From the NCBI RefSeq assembly GCF_958979055.1, contig NC_084890.1, positions 27,480,616 through 27,544,615 of the forward strand: a DNA stretch of 64,000 bases. The letters run 5' to 3'. Positions within the stretch are counted from its first letter, which is position 1, and every line of letters begins with the position of its first letter. Shown piece after piece: positions 22,750 through 35,445 of the stretch. This stretch comes from Alnus glutinosa. Lineage: Eukaryota; Streptophyta; Magnoliopsida; Fagales; Betulaceae. A model generated the notes under the pieces. It made no database searches, was not told where the DNA came from, and saw only the letters and a program-made list of their open reading frames with translations. A program made the translations under genes and the position numbers.

Positions 22750-23569
22750 TAGGGATGTAATCGAGCTGAGCCAAGTCGAGTTTTAAGATTTCAAGATTGG
22801 CTCATTTATGAGTCGAACTCTAATTCAAGCCAAGCTATAAAATGCGTATTCAAGCTTAACTTGTTTAAAACTTGGGCTGATGAGAATGACATTCGAGTCG
22901 AGCCGAGCCAAGCCGGGTTACTCGACAAGCTCAACTCAACTAGAGCTCGAGGTAAGCTATTAAATTTTTCAATGTGTGATCAAAGCAGAGTTCAAGCTCA
23001 AGTTTGTAAACAACCTCCATACTAACTATTAATAACTTAATATGTTAGTTTAACATATTAAATACTATTATCAAAGTATTATAATTAATATGTAATACAA
23101 TAGTTGCTTAGCTAGTATACTATATGCTTATTTACATATATACAAGAAATATCGAGTAACATATAGTCAATTACATTTACTTAGTATATGTTAATTAACT
23201 AGATAATATGTTCGATTATAAACTAACTAGTTAGTATGTTAACTAATACACACACATATAAATATTAAGTAACATATATAACATATATTACTTAATTACT
23301 AATATACGTGCTTAAATTTATATAACTCATTTTTAGTAATATATAAGAGATATGAAGGAGCTAACGAGTCGGACTAATTAGCCGAGCGAGCGATCCAATT
23401 GAGCTTTAAACGAGCTGAGCTCGCGAACTCCTATCGAGTTTTGTCGAGCGAGTCGGGTATGTATCACTTACTAATCGAGCGAGTTTTTACAATATCAAGC
23501 TCGAGTTTGGATCGAAACCGAGCGAGTATCGAACGGGTTGTCGAACGGACTAGTTTATTTACATTCCTA
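22750..23569. mobile_element. Non-autonomous hAT element, 820 bp
   Basis: Starts tagggatgtaatcgagc and ends tttatttacattccta, an imperfect inverted repeat. Perfect 8-bp TSD tatgtgat at 22742-22749 and 23570-23577. Termini and cgagc-rich subterminal DNA resemble 19881-21020, so both belong to one family. No transposase frame. Confidence 0.88.
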
Positions 23570-23577
23570 TATGTGAT

Positions 23578-23920
23578 AGTGTTTTAGTGGTTGTATGTGA
23601 TGGAGTACGTTTTAGTATGACATTTATGGTAACTTTTAATGTACATCATTACTTCAGTGATCATAGAATTGTAATAACTTTATTTGGTTATGTTATATTT
23701 ATGGTTATGTTATGAAGTTGTGATTACAATAGATGCGCCCTCTCATACATTGTGAATGTAGATGAGTTTGTGGTCAAAAAAAAAAAAAAAAATTGTATTC
23801 TTGATATTTCCACTACGAGTTATTTGTTATATAATAGCATCACGTGGGATATTCACATATTTTCTACTTACAACTTGTATTAAAAGCCGGGGCTTTACAG
23901 TTGGGGTCATGCCCCTAGCT

Positions 23921-23951
<31 letters not shown>

Positions 23952-24011
23952 TATTGGATCCATCTCCTAAAAAGATTTTACCCATTACAAATTTACAATG
24001 GGGTATAGTAC
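23578..24011. other. Intergenic DNA with simple repeats
   Basis: An A-run at 23776-23791 and (CT)n at 23926-23952. The A-run could be the tail of an unrecognised retroposon. No gene seen. Confidence 0.5.
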
Positions 24012-24593
24012 CATGGGGGGCTCGAGCCTTAGGCGACTTAAGAGGTCGCCTAAGGCCCCCAATTGAATAAGGCCACAATTAATAATTATACGATAAAAAT
24101 ATTTTTTTAAAAAAAAATTAAGGCTCAAAAAAACATTTTAATGCTCTAATATGGTAAAAAATTAATAAAATATTCTTTAATTAAGGCCCCCACTTAATAA
24201 TTATACAATAAAGGTTATTTCCAAAACAAATTTTAAGACTCTAATATGATAAAAATTTAATAAATAGTTTCTAATTAAAGCCATCAATCATGGTAAAAAT
24301 AATTACAAATTGAAAGTCTCAAAAAATATCCATAAATTCTTGGAAAGTCTCACTTATTTACTCTTTCTAAAAGCCCCATTTTTACATTAATGAAATTAGT
24401 CCAACATGCATAATTTTTTCTCCAACGTTTATTCGAATTGAATGTTTAGAAAAATATGAAAAGTCTTCAAAGTGTATAAATGCTCATTGTTTGCATTGTG
24501 CATAATAGATAAAATTACACGCTCAGTAAGTCTTTAAAGTCCAACAATTATTTTCGCATTGTGTTCTATTACAAATCAATCGTTATATAAACA

Positions 24594-24651
<58 letters not shown>

Positions 24652-25835
24652 ACGCCTCCCTACTAGGGTTTTTCAAAGGAACTGGTTTTTTGCCGGGGGA
24701 GGGAGGCTCCACACCTCCCTCCTCCCGATGGTGAGTTTCCTCCAAGTACTTTAGGGCTTTGGGGGTTTTTTGTTCCTCCCTGTAATAACCCAGTGGAGGT
24801 TAGGTGTCCCCCAGCCATTAGAGTTGTAGAGTTTTTGTTCCTCCCGGTTTTAGATCCGATAGTGAGTTTTTGTTTCCCCCGATTTAGATCTGGTGGTGGT
24901 TGTTGTTCCCTGACAGAAGACTTCACGAGACGAACGTGTTGGGGAGCGGCTTTTTGGTGTGTCTCCGGCGAAGTTTTTGACCGTGCTCTTTTGGTTTTGT
25001 TTCGCTAGAGTCAAATCTTCCGATCCAACAGCCCCCAGCCACGGCCGTGTCGGCCTTTCCTGCTCGGCACGTGGCCAACACACTCCAGGGAGGTCATTCC
25101 TTGGACCGGAACGTGAGGGTCACGGCATGTCTTCCAAGGCATGGATGGTGGTTATTTGGTGGTTCCGACGATCGGCTGCTGCAAAGGATGGTCCCGGGTG
25201 TTGGCACATGTTCTACACGTGCCATCGCTGGTGACGGCGTTTCGTAACACTGGTTCCATTTTGGCTTCTGTTTTTGGTTGTTTTGTTTTTATTTTTTTCT
25301 GTTCACAGTCTACCTTTGTGATGCTCAAATGTTACGGGACTGTTTGTTGGCATAGGTGCTAGATCTGCCAACTTTTCATATAATGTTTGTGTTTTGTTTA
25401 GGTTGCTGTTTTAAGTCAGATTTCTCTGGCTTAGGGTGTAGGGGGTCTTGTACCTCTATTCTCTGTAATTTGCCATTGGGCTTTCTTCAGTAATATATGA
25501 TAGCACATGCTATTTATTCCCAAAAAAAAAAAAAAATCGTTATATAACTTATTTCCATTTTCCTCTTTATTTTTCTTTAAATCTTATTATTTCATGTCTT
25601 TGAATCAAGTGTTAAGTCATTCTATATGTAATAAGTTTTTTTAAAAAAAAAAAAAAGTTTTAAAATACATTTTACAAATAGAAGAAAGTGTTCTAATTGA
25701 CATATTAAATAAAAATATATAATATAAACATTAAAATAAATTTAATTTAATTAATATTTAAATATAAAAAAATGACATGCATCACTTAAACTTGTCGCCT
25801 GGCCTTATACCTTAAAATTTATCGAGCCGGCTCTG
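24012..25835. mobile_element. Probable degenerate hAT-like element hosting a retroposon
   Basis: Left edge catggggggctcg and the reverse complement of the right edge, cagagccggctcg, resemble each other at 9 of 13 positions. Inside the left edge a palindrome (cttaggcgac … gtcgcctaag, 24029-24054) and later ggcccc repeats resemble plant hAT elements with CAGGGCCGGC-type ends. No convincing 8-bp TSD. Without the nested retroposon it would be about 0.87 kb. Call is tentative. Confidence 0.4.
24591..25535 (+). mobile_element. Poly(A) retroposon, full-looking copy, 945 bp
   Basis: Flanked by a perfect 12-bp TSD atcgttatataa (24579-24590 and 25536-25547). It starts with acagtt and a (CT)n run of about 53 bases, has a GC-rich pairing stretch gggagggagg … cctccctcc (24699-24725), a GC-rich core near 25020-25110 (ccacggccgtg, gctcggcacgtgg), the shared ttcacagtctacctttgtga near 25305, and a 15-base A tail. 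Long TSD plus poly(A) indicate LINE-type target-primed insertion. Homologous to 4134-5085 and 29041-30048. The frames are not conserved between copies, so it is probably non-coding and non-autonomous. Confidence 0.9.
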
Positions 25836-27385
25836 AAACAGTACAGAAGCAATCAAGCATGCAACTGAGTGGGATATTGCAGGCGTAGCGCTATTGTACA
25901 CTCAATGTCATATATATATATATATATATACACGCACACACAACCCCACTAAGATCACATTTACAATACGGAATACGGCAATTACCTTAGTGGAGTACTA
26001 CTGGAAGTCAGGTTCCTCATTTTGCAGCAAGTTTCGTACTTGAAAAGAATTCTAAATTGCTAATGGTGGTAAATGCAGGAATTATGACCATTCACCAATG
26101 TATATATATATGCATGGAATATACCAAAACTTTTCACGTTTCAAGAGGGAAGTGCTTCTTGCACCACTGTCTTTCACTCAATGAGAAAACACCACCACCA
26201 TTGTGAGTGCCCCGCTATGCATCCAGCATGAATCTGCCATTTCCCCCCATTTACTTTGATGTTTCATGTTACAATTTTTTACGATTCTCCAAATGAAGTA
26301 ATGGAAGAAGATCGAATATATACCATTGTACCATTTCTATGGTGGATTCTGGTTAGTGGGTTCTGCCGTGTAAATACACTTCGTAAAACCCGCGTGGTCT
26401 TATCCCACATGCGTGTATTGATGATGATGATGACGACGACGACGATGGCGGCATATACGGTGGTCTCATCGGCCCTGAATGCAAATACGTACGAATGGTG
26501 ACACAGCAAAAGTATGTTAATCCCGGCCGAGACAGCAAAACACCCAGATATCTTGTCGGAGTTTTTGAAAACATTGCAGTATTGCGCAATATATATGATG
26601 ATAAATTGATAATGTTGGTGAGGAACGTACGGCCACGTGAAAAATGTTCACGAGGAGTACTTCTATTTCCTGCACAATATTGATGCAACATCACTCATGT
26701 CTCTTTCATTATATACCCTAATTGGCTTTTACATGATATATATGAAAAGCCAAATTTCTCATTGAATAGCGATTAAGGAAGAAATTGTATAGTAGATCGA
26801 TCGTTTCAAGCAAAATTAGCTCGGACATGATTTCCCTGCATTCCTGAAATCTTCTTACCTTCAGCGGTGCACTTTGAACTACTTGTTTGAAAGAAAAGGG
26901 GTTAACGTTTGGACCTAATTCATAGGCCAAACCACCTTAATTTTCTGTCTTTATTTCTTGTTCTCATCCCTTTCCCGTACATATTCTTACATAACGCCAA
27001 CTGCAGTTTATAGCATTACTCTAGTTATATATGATCAAGGCCAAACCAGATTCTAGCGAGTAGCTAGCCATAAAATCTCATGTTATGTTAGCTCTAGTTG
27101 GTTAAATAATGTTTGAGCAAATTTCGATCTGGACATGCAGCTGGACCGGCAATATTGGGGCTCCTGCTCACTGGAATCCGCTTGTCCTAAAGGGACCTGG
27201 ACGCTCTAAGGGCTAAGTCAGTATATTTTTTGAGATGGAGAGCAATGGAGGGGAGAGGGAGAGAGGGGAATACCTCTGTTTGCCTTACTTTAGAAGAGAG
27301 TACTGTTCCTTTATGAAGTGAGCAGCTTGCTGAATAAGCTTTCGAGATGCCTGCAAGACGCTGTATATGCTGATTTATTATCCCA
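25836..27385. other. Intergenic DNA without recognised genes
   Basis: A (TA)n run at about 25911-25930 and a short trinucleotide tract (atg/acg) near 26421-26446 that creates artefactual M/T frames. Nothing with a known protein or RNA signature. Confidence 0.5.
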
Positions 27386-27394
27386 ACAAATAAT

Positions 27395-27543
27395 GAGGAA
27401 TGCTAAAATTCCTTTTAGCGTTCTTCTTGATGATTTGAATTTAAATTTTTACTTAAAAAATTGCATTTCGTAAGTCACCTTTTAAATCCATGTCGTCCAG
27501 AAAAGACACCAAAAAAACGCTAGAAGGAATTCTAACATTTCTT
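27395..27543. mobile_element. MULE-type MITE, 149 bp
   Basis: Perfect 9-bp TSD acaaataat at 27386-27394 and 27544-27552. Terminal inverted repeats of about 28 bp: gaggaatgctaaaattcc on the left and, reverse-complemented, aagaaatgttagaattcc on the right, both followed by tt(t/c)tagcgtt. The 9-bp TSD points to the Mutator-like superfamily. Confidence 0.88.
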
Positions 27544-27552
27544 ACAAATAAT

Positions 27553-29040
27553 ATTGATTTGTATCTAATTAATGGGCAAAATATAATGGTCATGAAAAGG
27601 GCATTACCAAAAGTAATTGCACCAATATATACAATTGGAAATAACACAAAAATTAGGAAACGGGCAGAGGATCGGACTCAATTAATCATTGATCTCTACT
27701 CGCTTAATGGTTCCATTCTATCTTAATTTACCTTCAAAGATATGGAAGTTCAGATTTATCATCCAAATCCGACAACATGGTGGCATAAAAGAGCAATTCA
27801 GGTCAAATTCGATATGATGGTTGATCGAACACTAGGACATGGTGTGTGTATGTGTGTGTGTTTTTTTGTGCAATGCTGAGGAAGAAAACCATAATCGCTT
27901 ATTTTGTCTCTTCTCCAATATTCTCTTGAGTGTTTGGCGTGGCCTCTGCCATAAATGCAACAATATTCCTAAGAACGATATGAGATGGGGTAGCTCCTTA
28001 CAATGAATGGTCACTAACTTCATAGAGAAATCCTTCGATTGCTTATTATATGTTAGAACAGTTTTCTTGTGCTGAACAAGTAATGGAACCTATTAGAGAT
28101 GCCGACGGAGAATAGCTTTGATGCTTAAATTAGTAGTACATTTGAAAAAAAAAACAAATAAAAATGGTCTACGTACATTAGAGTTTTGAGCTATGAGCCA
28201 AAAGTCTCTTTTACCTTGTTTGGACTTACCTTTTATGAAGATTCCAATGTAACTGCTTTCATGTCACGTTCCAACTTTTACGTGTGAATATCCCCCATGA
28301 TCGCATAAGCTTGAACGTCAATTATTCTTTAAATTAGGAACATATCCTATGTTGTGAATCTGAGCACGGTTATTATTCTTGGGACGCACTTCCTTGGTTC
28401 AGGAGTAAATTCCAGCCTGCTACACTGGTAGGATAGGACCAAGCCAAAAGGAGCAATTTTGGGCCTTAGTATCCACGTTGTGTGGGCTGTATGGAACGGT
28501 CGGCCCAATTCCCAACAGTATCCAAGCTGATATTGTTGCTAGCTTGCTACATTGTATTTCATTTGGAGGAAATGAATTTGAATTTTTTTTGAAGGTTTCA
28601 AGTGTAGCTAGAGTTTACTTAGCACTATTAGAGTTAAATTTAACTCTTTGTCTTGTTAAAGTATTGATTAAATTATTAAATTTACATCTTCCTATCAGCT
28701 TAAGCTTTTGGGATAAATGGTGATTTAACATTATATCAAAGCCAAAAGTCCTGATCGAATTTTATATGTTGGGCATCACCTATTAAAATAGAATTTAAAG
28801 TCACACGTGAGGGGATAAATAGGTAATATTAACATGTATGGTATCCAATCTTCTCTTTCAAATAAATGGTTGGTGCGGGTCTTGGGATCTTTAAGCAAAT
28901 GTATCAAATAATAGATTGCCCCCTATGGTTGCCTATAGGTTTTGTTTGTTGCCTCCAAACAAGTTGTTAGGGTAGGAGAGCCCCTCATAATCTCTTACAA
29001 TTTCTCATGTCCCTGCACTTTAGGCATGAGATTGTACAGA
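27553..29040. other. Intergenic DNA without recognised genes
   Basis: A short (TG)n at 27842-27860. No frame here resembles a known family. Confidence 0.5.
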
Positions 29041-30048
29041 ATCCAATTGTCTCGTTTCTTCTCCTAGACAGAGTGAGCTTTTGAGAGTTGATTTCTCCGG
29101 GGGAGGGAGGCCTCACACCTCCCTCCTCCTGATGGTGCTTCTCCCTCTAGTTTCTTCGTGAGCTAAAGGGTTTTTTTGTGTCCCTTGGCTTGTTCCAATG
29201 GGAGTATTTGTTCCCCCCGGCCAGTTTTTCGATGGTGGTTGTTGTCCTCCTAACTGTTGGGGCTATGGAGTTGTTTATTTGAGCTTTGGTTGTTGTTTTC
29301 TTCATTGTTGTGACAGATACATTTCGTTTTAAGTCGTTTATGGGAGTGACCTTCGTTCGTGTTTTTTCGACGTTCTTTTGAGTTAGATCTACGTAAATAC
29401 GCCGGAGTTCTTGCGACACGACACCCCCAGAGTTGTTCTCCGTCAGCCTCTGATCCCGTTGCCTCAACCACCGGCGGTGTTGAACCTCCACGCTCGGAGC
29501 GTGGCTTGCACGCGTCGAAGGTGTGGCTTGCGCGTGAGGGCCATGCGCCACTTTTCCAACCGGCAGGGTGGTGTTTTCAAGAAGGAACGTTGACTAGTTG
29601 TAGCAGGGGAGGCCCGGGTGCGGCGCGTGTCTTACATGTGCTGGTGTCAAGGTGGTTCCTCCACTTGTCGGCTTAGCATTTTGTTTCTGTGTTTTTTATT
29701 GTATATTCTTGCTTTCTTTCACAGTTTACTAATGTAATTGGCTGAAAATTACTTGGGCATTCAGGTAGCTTGATAGCTAGACTATGCCCTCCCATTTTAG
29801 ATGGGTTGTGCTTCATTATTAAGAGAGAGCCCTAATGTTTTGTTCTTGTAATTTTAGCTTGTTGCTTTGGTAGCTGCTTTAAGTTAGGTTTATTCCTGGC
29901 TTGGTGTTTAGAAATTTTTCATCTCTATTTACTACCTTGGGCCTTCGGACTTGTGTTGTAGATTTGGGACTGTTCTAATTACTTTCGGATTGTTGTATTT
30001 ACTTTCGGGTTTTCTATGGAATGAAAGTCCCCGATAAAAAAAGTAAAA
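29041..30048 (+). mobile_element. Poly(A) retroposon of the ~0.95-kb family
   Basis: Shares with 24591-25535 the pairing element gggagggagg … cctccctcc (29101-29126), a GC-rich core (gcgtggcttgcacgcg near 29500) and tttcacagtttac; with the minus copy it shares gttgctttggtagctgctt and ttaggttt.ttcctggctt. It ends in an A-rich tail (30037-30053). I could not find a TSD; the left boundary is approximate, set by the (c)tctcgt start seen in the other copy. Confidence 0.8.
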
Positions 30049-30053
30049 AAAAA

Positions 30054-30498
30054 ATTAATTAATTAATTATCTATTCTTGTCTTGGGGTCCGATAAGGACT
30101 GACATGACAAGCCTCCTAAGATTTTTCTTTTTGGACAACCATTATGAAAACATCAGCTGCTTTTTCTCTGGTGGCAAAAGACTATTTCTAAGAGATGCTT
30201 TCATAAGGATCTGAATCCTATCGTACTTAGAAGCATAGGAAAAATCTAAATTATCGGTAAGAAAAATTGTACTTGACAGCATCGTTTTTTAAGAATCCCC
30301 ATTAATTATAAGACTTTTTTTTATAACCATTGATCAATTGCATAATCCATCTCCTTGACTTCTGTTTTCAAAAATAAAAAATATAAATATAAAAAACCAA
30401 AAACAAAAATAATTTAAAAAAACAAAAACAAAAAATAAAAAATAAAAAATCAGGGATCAGGGGAGGAGGGCAGAGGGCAATTGAAAGAATTTATGAAT
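30054..30498. other. AT-rich spacer
   Basis: ttaatt repeats directly after the retroposon tail and an A-rich run at 30369-30450. No gene. Confidence 0.5.
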
Positions 30499-30657
30499 AA
30501 CGCTACGCACACTCTTACTTCTCCACACCCATTTTTCCGCCCTTAGGTGGCTTTTAAAACCACCATTAGATTAAAATCCAATAAAGATCCATATCAAAGC
30601 CAATGGTAGTTTTAAAAGCCACCTACTAGTGTGGAGAAATGAGTGTGTATAACATTA
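30499..30657. mobile_element. MITE-like foldback, ~160 bp
   Basis: The two halves form a long imperfect hairpin: cgcacactcttacttctccacac and ggtggcttttaaaaccacca on the left pair with tggtagttttaaaagccacc and gtgtggagaaatgagtgtgt on the right. The long inverted repeats suggest a MITE; TSD is not clear. Confidence 0.7.
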
Positions 30658-31079
30658 CTCTTGTTTTTATATTTGGTAAGAAAAGCAAAATCCAATATCC
30701 ACTCAAACACTAATTCGGGGAACCTTAAAATTTGGGGAACCTTCACCTAAGTGTATACACACAGACATTGTACAGCAGTGTCTACAATGGTGATTCATCA
30801 TTTGTTTAATCTGTTTAATGGCAAAGCAACCTGTTTTCGTTGAACTTTGAGTAAATCCCAGATCCCCTGGAAAAAAATAAGAACAAAAATATTGAGGGAT
30901 AGCCAGAACAAAAATGAAATCGATAATTGGTACAAAAAATTTAACATCCCACAGTTGCTAGTGACAGTAATAAGGGTTTGTAATGGCAATGCAGCTTCAA
31001 ATAGAAACAAGTAACTACATCCAAGCCTCCACAGAGATTTATAAACACATTAAAGCTCGAACATTAGCGGGAAAGCAAA
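30658..31079 (-). other. Probable 3' UTR of the prefoldin gene and spacer
   Basis: Lies downstream of the minus-strand prefoldin stop codon. No frame of interest. The exact poly(A) site is not determined from sequence. Confidence 0.5.
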
Positions 31080-34000
31080 CTAAGCCTTGGCTTTTCCAGC
31101 CTGGAGAGATTGAATCCTCTGTTGTAACTTAAACATCTGCAAGATGACCAAAACCGGAAAAAGCAATTAATGTCTGATTGAAATATATGTTCTCAAACTG
31201 AACAAAAATAGGATATCACTGCAATTTTAATAAAAAATATGCACAGAATTATATATAGTTTAAATTTCAATCAGCCAACTGTAAGTATACAAAAAATATT
31301 ATACTTCGCACAGGTGGGGGCACCATTGATCTTTAACCATAGTATACAAAGATGTTAATTCACTAAAATATAAATGAACCATTTCTCAGAAAACTTGACC
31401 AAAAAAAAAAATTGAAGCAGCCATATTTCAGTTACAGGAATAATATGTTGGAAGTCACAAGAATTACTTATCCATTTTTAGTGTACTTTCCCATTAGCAC
31501 ACACCCAGATCCTATAATGCCTAGGATGTTGATCAATCATTCGTAGCCCCGCATTAGTCAATTTTTTCTTTTCTTTTCTTGAAAAAGAAACCAAGACTCA
31601 CATAATAAGTTCCTTCATCCTAGCTTCAAAGTTATTATCTAAACTCTAAGCTGGACAGGAAAAGGCAATATCACAATCAACCACTACAAACAAATGCATA
31701 ACTCTTTCTAAGTTTTAAGTTGGTTGGGATCAAGGCTTAGTTAGGTTACAGAAAAACATGAACATACACGTAAGGACACAGAATAGAACCAGACCTCTCA
31801 ACCAAATGGCAATAGAGTCCACCTCCACTCCCCCTTTGCCCCCTTTCCTGTGTTTTCACTTGCGTGAGGGAAAGGACCTAATTTTTAAACCCCTCTTAAC
31901 AAATTCCTTTCCCTTTCCCAAATCTGTCCACTTTGAAGAGTATTGAAATGGTCAGCTCCAATGATTGACCTCAGCTCTCCACTTTAACCTTCCCTCGAAT
32001 CCTTCCAACCAAATGGCAAATAGAGCCTTTCTCCACTCCCCTTCCTCCTCCATTTTCCATGATGTAAGGCTTAGTTGAGCATGCTTCTACGGTCCATGTA
32101 AATTGCCACAAGTACTAAATCCAAGAATGAATATTCTCTCATACATCTCTAACAATTTCATTAAATCTCCAAAACCTACAATCTAAAATATATTAACTTC
32201 CTAAGCAAGAAATCTAAAACCTTCATTTATCATAAACATCAAGCACTAATGACTCCCAAGATCATGGTCTAATCCTGAACAAGATCAAAAAGTGCTTTAG
32301 AAACGTCACCAACTGCAAACAACTATTAGAATTTTTGCAATAAAAAGTTATCGAAATGTATAAAAAAAAAAATGATATCAAATAACTACAATAGCTACCT
32401 CCCCATTAGTTAAAAGTACCCAACACGTGCATTTTCTTATGGTAAATTCACAATTCGAATGCACTATTACTTTTACTCAACTGTCTCAATAAAATTTTGT
32501 TATTTCACAGTTCAAGATCACAATGTTGTCACCAGAAGACATCCCACAGTACAAGCTTCTAACTAGAAGAAATTTGTATGAACATCTATTTATATGTCCT
32601 AATGTAACTATAAACTTCAATTTATTCGAACAAACTTCCAAATATTCCATCAAAATAAAAGTTGAAATAGAAATTTTTACATCTGATACACTTCAAGATT
32701 CTTCACCAAATAACAAGCCATTATCATGAGTACAATGAACTTGAAAAGACAATCACATCACGTTGCCCTTAAGAATCAGAGGTCAAAATGAATAACTTGG
32801 GCATCATGAGAACGTTGAGTGCATGTGTGTGTAAACATGAAAAGGAAGAATACAAACCGCATCCTTCTTGCTATTTTGCTTCTCCTCCAAATCTTGAAGA
32901 GTTCCATCAAGTCGTTTCCTGTGATGCATAAAAAGTTTTACAGTCAAATGTATGCAGCAACAGCAACCATACTATTATGATGATGACATTGATGACAACA
33001 ATGACAAGAAGAAGAATATATTCTTTGTCAAATAAGCGCCTAAATCTATACTTATAAGAGGTGAGCCAATCCACCAGAACAGGAAAAACATTGCATCCCA
33101 CAAACTATTTGAATAACAGACTTCATAGAATATGTCTAGCCAGTTCCAACCCAACAAGTAGTAGTGGGAAACATCTAGGAAAAAAAAATAAAGAATAGGT
33201 GGGAAAAGTAACGGCAGGAAACAATTCAACCAGAAAACTCAAAAAAAGTTCCTCACAAGCATAATAACATTGAAAGAGTGAATCTTTACATGAATTAAAA
33301 CAGGAAAAAGAGAACATTACAGTCTGCATGAGAAGAAACAAATTCAAGCCCCATGACAACTGTTTTTTACTGGAATATGCATCAAGTTACTTTTTGTGAG
33401 GTGTACTAGAGATAAATGAAAGAGCTTTTGTGATAATATTCTGCATTCCTCATTCTGTTTATTGCCTTTCTTTCCATCCAACGGGATAAATTCAAACTGA
33501 AGGAGATTTATTTGTCATTGGTTCTAAATTCCCATCTTCAGTCATAATTAGAATGACAGGAAACACATTAACATACATTTTTTACAATAAACTATCCTGG
33601 ATTCCTAGTCAAGCTTCTAGATATCTAAAAAATTAAATGAGAAACCAAGGAGTCTCTTCTGAGCAAATCACTTTCATTCCATCTTTGAAGAATAAGTTAG
33701 AAAAGTATATTATTGTATCATCAGTGAAAGATACATGAAGCTCTCAGTCAAGATGATGAAGTATGGTTTTTGCTGGGTAGTAAGTAGTAACTCCATCCTG
33801 CGAAATTAACTATGAAAATGACCGAAAACTATCATCTACATTTATATCTTATCCAATTGCTAGAATTTGTAACGAACGAAGTAAAGCACTAAAGCATCAG
33901 AAGCATACAATTCAGCAGAGATATATTCAATTCTCTTCCGCACATTCGCATTCGCCTCTGCCAAATCCTGCTTCACAAGCACCGGACCGATCAATTTGTA

Positions 34001-34727
34001 GACATTTGCATCTTCGTTCAGCAGATCCAACTCCTACAAACACGCACAAAGTGTTCAAACCTAATTGATACCTAACCATAATTAAACAATACAGATTATA
34101 ACAACGCTATGTCCGCTTAAACATAAAATAAAATAAAAATAAATAAATAAACACTTAGAATCCTTCATTCCATCAAATCCAATACAAGATTCATGGCATT
34201 TTGGAAAATTTAAAGAAACAAAACACTTTCAAAACATAACCGAAACAGCTTTTCAACTTACAAATGTCATTTCAACAAGTACAACTGCTAAAAAAACCTG
34301 ACTTTCCTTTCACTCTCCTTCACTTTCCCAATAACCAAACAGAAAAATAAATAAATAAAAAAGAGAGAAATAGGAAGAAACCTTGAGGACGAGCTCGTTC
34401 TCGCCGAGCTGGATAGTGTACTTCTTTCTCACTTGGTGATTCTTCGCAATATCTGACAAAGTATAAAACATCTGAGGGCTTCGATTTAAAAAAATGCATA
34501 CATCCGCACACACACTGTCACTCAAATTTATGTATGAGAATGAAGGAAATTGAAATTCTTTTAGGGGCTTAGGGTTAATTGGAGGTAGAGATGTGGAAAA
34601 AAAAAAAAAAAGAAGAAGAAGAAATATAGGATTGGATGTATTGCTTGCCTTTTTGGAGTTTGCTGAGATCGTTAGCCTTGGTCTCCAATTCGCGCTGTAG
34701 CTCTCGAAGAGCGCTTGAGGAAGCCAT
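31080..34727 (-). CDS. PFD6: Prefoldin subunit 6 (beta-type prefoldin)
   Basis: Five exons on the minus strand: 34649-34727, 34382-34452, 33909-34033, 32858-32918, 31080-31136; 393 nt, 130 residues, the usual length of the family. Start MASSSALRELQRELE; helical, heptad-rich N- and C-terminal segments (…LSKLQK; KRLDGTLQDLEEKQNSKKDA; MFKLQQRIQSLQ) flank the beta-hairpin region (KKYTIQLGENELVLK and NEDANVYKLIGPVLVKQDL), the canonical beta-prefoldin layout. In the known complex, subunit 6 is one of four beta subunits of the cytosolic hexamer that hands unfolded actin and tubulin to the CCT chaperonin. Intron 1 uses a GC donor (AAAAAG|GCAAGC) and an AG acceptor; the other introns are GT-AG. All phases agree. 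Confidence 0.95.
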
Positions 34728-35436
34728 TTGTGCTCGCTTCTTCTTCTGCTGCTGTTGTCTTCCTTGGTTTGAACTTTGAACTAGAATAGGGCCAATATTG
34801 AACAAGATTACTAGATTAGGGCTATTTGGGCCTCAAGCCCATCTGCATAACTGGGTTTAAGGCATGATGTCTTTTTGCCTTTAGTCCAGCGCTCCTTTGC
34901 GCCGTCGCAACCGGCCACTCCATTTACATTGAATGATTGGAAAAATATTGTTCATTCCGGTCTTTGATTGTGTGAGGGCGTTTGCATTTTTTACAACGGT
35001 GGGGTTGTATTAAACGCAAACGTTTCGCCAGGTTTCAGTTTCAATTACGTACTTAACGCACGTTTTACACTAAAGAGAGACATTTGTCAGCAGAATGAAA
35101 CGCCACTTGTTGCAATTTTAGAACAGAACCTAATATGCTGATACAACAGTATCCTTTGAGTTAAATTAGGCCGATGATCCGGTACCTTACATGAAGTTCT
35201 TCCTTAATTGCATTTACATCGTACACTATTACACATTAAACGCTCAACAACAAAGCTAAACCACAGTCTTCAAATCTCAAATCAGTACAGTGCCTCGAGG
35301 AATAGAAAATGGTCAACTTAATATGAATCCAACGGCAAAACATTGAAATTTAATCCTTACCACCTTGACCTTTTTGTCCAACAATAGAAACGCATGAATC
35401 ATATATATATATACATGAGTTTCATAAATTCAATAA
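34728..35436. other. Upstream region of the prefoldin gene
   Basis: Contains the 5' UTR and promoter of the minus-strand gene. I see no clear TATA box. No other gene. Confidence 0.5.
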
Positions 35437-35445
35437 TAAATTTAA

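Noticed and set aside
24663..25362. Frames of 60-91 codons inside the 24.6-kb retroposon
   Set aside because: Not preserved in the other two copies; GC-rich composition gives chance frames.
26256..26694. Open frames on both strands with M/T or S repeats
   Set aside because: Caused by a short atg/acg tract; no domain and no conserved neighbours.
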